The notes under the pieces: model-generated
The model's database searches: none
The model's input: only the letters and a program-made list of their open reading frames with translations
What the model was told of the DNA's origin: nothing
Shown here: positions 30,713 through 32,182 of the stretch, in pieces
How the letters are laid out: each line of letters begins with the position of its first letter
How positions within the stretch are numbered: the stretch's first letter is position 1
Assembly: GCF_014696225.1 (NCBI RefSeq)
Contig: NZ_JACJPV010000045.1
Span: 1 to 32,182, forward strand
DNA from: Anabaena sp. FACHB-1237
Lineage (GTDB): Bacteria > Cyanobacteriota > Cyanobacteriia > Cyanobacteriales > Nostocaceae
Direction: 5' to 3'
Length of the DNA stretch: 32,182 nucleotides
Translations under genes and position numbers: made by a program

Positions 30713-31609
30713 ATGACCTTAACAACAGCAAAAAGTCCACAATTTACCAAAAAAACATGGATTTGGCAAAATTATCAAATTCAATATACTGTTATGGGTA
30801 GTGGTCAACCATTGGTACTAATTCATGGTTTTGGTGCATCTATTGGTCATTGGCGGAAAAATATTCCTGTTTTAGCTAATGCTGGTTATCAAGTATTTGC
30901 TATAGATTTATTAGGATTTGGTGATTCAGAAAAAGCCGTGATTGATTATAGCATGGATGTGTGGGTTAACCTTGTAAAAGATTTTTATGATACCCATATT
31001 CAAAGACCAACCATATTTATTGGTAATTCCATTGGCGCGCTTTTAAGTTTAATAATTGTAGCAAAATATCCTGAAATTGCCGCCGGAGGTGTACTCATAA
31101 ATTCAGCAGGTGGTTTAAGTCATCGTCCCCAGGAATTAAACCCCATATTGCGATTTATTATGACAACGTTTCATAAATTAGTTACTCATCCTGTTACTGG
31201 TCAATTTGTATTTGATCGTGTGCGTCAAAAATCACAAATTAGGAGAACATTATATCAAGTTTACAGCGATCGCAATACGGTTACAGATGAATTAGTTGAT
31301 ATTCTTTATGATCCATCTTGTCATCCGGGAGCAAAAGAAGTTTTTGCGTCTATTTTGACAGCACCTCCAGGTCCTACTCCTGATGAACTATTACCAAAAG
31401 TTACATCTCCATTATTAGTAATTTGGGGTGAAAACGACCCTTGGACACCAATTTCTGGTGCGAAAATTTATGAAAATGCTAGGGAAAATGGTCAAAATAT
31501 CCAAGTTATTCCTATCCCTAATGCTGGTCATTGTCCCCATGATGAAGTACCTGAAATTGTCAACCAACAAATTCTTAATTGGTGTAATAATCTAGGATTT
31601 AATAACTAG
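30713..31609 (+). CDS. Alpha/beta hydrolase
   Basis: A 298-aa cytosolic alpha/beta hydrolase. The oxyanion turn is HGFGAS (38-43), the nucleophile elbow GNSIG gives S106, the acid is D242 in GENDPWTP and the His is H273 in NAGHCPHDE, so the triad is complete. The lid region (about 135-215) is long and Arg/Lys-rich. Cyanobacterial paralogues of this type act as esterases, chlorophyll or carotenoid-related hydrolases or haloperoxidase-like enzymes; the substrate is not clear. The start is set at the ATG at 30713, preceded by GAGGA at 30698-30702, rather than a TTG at 30686. It has one HIP1 site. Confidence 0.92.
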   Translation: MTLTTAKSPQFTKKTWIWQNYQIQYTVMGSGQPLVLIHGFGASIGHWRKNIPVLANAGYQVFAIDLLGFGDSEKAVIDYSMDVWVNLVKDFYDTHIQRPTIFIGNSIGALLSLIIVAKYPEIAAGGVLINSAGGLSHRPQELNPILRFIMTTFHKLVTHPVTGQFVFDRVRQKSQIRRTLYQVYSDRNTVTDELVDILYDPSCHPGAKEVFASILTAPPGPTPDELLPKVTSPLLVIWGENDPWTPISGAKIYENARENGQNIQVIPIPNAGHCPHDEVPEIVNQQILNWCNNLGFNN

Positions 31610-31626
31610 CACAAATAATGTTTTTG

Positions 31627-31667
31627 GGAAGTTGTGATTTTCAGAAGTGGGAATTTTTACAACTTCC
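31627..31667 (+). terminator. Hairpin after the hydrolase gene
   Basis: GGAAGTTGT (31627-31635) pairs with ACAACTTCC (31659-31667) over a 23-base loop, 17 bp after the stop codon. There is no T-tract, so it may protect the 3' end. Confidence 0.4.
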
Positions 31668-31683
31668 ACTGTCAGTCGTATTT

Positions 31684-31710
31684 TACAGTAGCGCAAGCAT
31701 CTTGCTTGCA
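31684..31710 (-). repeat. GCAAGATGCTTGC dispersed repeat, second copy
   Basis: On the minus strand it reads GCAAGATGCTTGCGCTACTG, related to 18458-18480 with two differences over 22 bases. Confidence 0.6.
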
Positions 31711-31863
31711 TTATTTATCCGTTATCCCAGCAAATTATAACAAATTATAATATTTATAAAGAAATAGCTAAATCTATCTGTGAATATTGCTGAATAATTC
31801 AACTTTGGCTAAACTAAATGTAATCAAAATGTAATTGTAATAAATATCAAGGTGTACAAAAAA

Positions 31864-32182
31864 ATGAACTTAGTCAAGTTACAACCTAGAGCAGCATTAA
31901 ATAAAGCATTTCTGAAAATTAACCCCTTGAGAAATGACATTGAAAATTTTAAAACTCATTTACAAAACCTACTTGATAAAATAAATGAAGCGGAATCTGA
32001 GGAATTTCATAAAAATCTCATTTCTGATTTTTTAAAGCATACTTTTTATGGTACAAATCATTTTATTAATACTAAGGGTAAAAATGATTTAGTTATTCAT
32101 AATGGTAAAGATGCTAAAAGTAATGTAGGGGTAATTTTAGAATTTAAAAAGCCAAATAATAAAGGTGAAATGTTAAAGGAGG
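31864..32182 (+). CDS. Type IIG-like restriction-modification enzyme, N-terminal part (cut by window edge)
   Basis: The first 106 codons of an open frame that continues beyond the window. The MNLVKLQPRAALNKAFLKIN start and the ESEEFHKNLISDFLKHTFY and HFINTKGKNDLVIHNGKDAK blocks match the N-terminal nuclease part of large Eco57I-like single-chain restriction-modification proteins common in cyanobacteria. A PD-(D/E)xK-type triad is visible as D75 (KND), E93 and K95 (LEFKK). The methylase motifs would be expected some 300-600 residues further, outside the window. It has a leader of about 250 bp after the hydrolase gene. Confidence 0.8.
   Translation, partial: MNLVKLQPRAALNKAFLKINPLRNDIENFKTHLQNLLDKINEAESEEFHKNLISDFLKHTFYGTNHFINTKGKNDLVIHNGKDAKSNVGVILEFKKPNNKGEMLKE

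Overview
The window looks like chromosomal DNA of an AT-rich filamentous cyanobacterium of the order Nostocales. The evidence is the HIP1 octamer GCGATCGC (13 copies seen by eye), in-phase heptanucleotide repeats of the CAATTAC type (STRR), short palindromic intergenic repeats, and typically cyanobacterial families (DUF1824, DUF29, UPF0175, YhdJ-like methylase, split cobalamin genes). I saw no rRNA, tRNA or CRISPR array. Genes were read from the sequence alone; family names are from memory of conserved motifs.

Layout. 0.2-2.1 kb: a BglII-type restriction endonuclease gene and a convergent SPPY-type DNA methyltransferase gene separated by a clean hairpin terminator. The nuclease gene has lost its 5' end to a mobile-element end. 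2.2-9.0 kb: housekeeping genes (glycogen debranching enzyme, a 2-Cys peroxiredoxin and a second redoxin, a CbpA/DnaJ-like co-chaperone, a small protein possibly of the CcmS carboxysome-chaperone family, and a fused ABC exporter). 9.0-9.8 kb is a long non-coding stretch with a striking inverted repeat. 9.8-15.2 kb: DUF1824 protein, Uup-type ABC-F ATPase, a YhdJ-like adenine methylase, a secreted peptidoglycan-binding protein flanked by 72-bp direct repeats, and a small four-helix membrane protein. 15.2-18.5 kb: CobE/CbiG-C, an apparently orphan gamma-class adenine methyltransferase, a decayed gene, and a DUF29 protein. 18.5-20.3 kb: an ABC-2 exporter pair, followed by a complete 148-bp MITE. 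20.5-27.3 kb: a Tat-exported FAD/Rieske oxidoreductase, a pair of dynamin-like GTPases in one operon, a holA (DNA polymerase III delta) fragment and an orphan UPF0175 antitoxin-like gene. 27.3-31.6 kb: CobL (CbiET), a TspO-like membrane protein, a zinc-type dehydrogenase and an alpha/beta hydrolase. The window ends inside a gene resembling the nuclease end of a type IIG restriction-modification enzyme.

How it works together. Two themes stand out. First, DNA modification is dense: three methyltransferases plus the start of a fourth restriction-modification enzyme, and the BglII site AGATCT is absent from all 32 kb although roughly 7-11 would be expected. Second, the middle of the window (10.4-27.7 kb) carries only one HIP1 site while the flanks carry twelve, and it contains most of the MITE, direct repeats, gene fragments and the dynamin pair. 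This middle part behaves like an accessory region. Seven copies of a 33-bp palindrome with paired compensatory changes are scattered through the window, five of them 0-14 bp after a stop codon.
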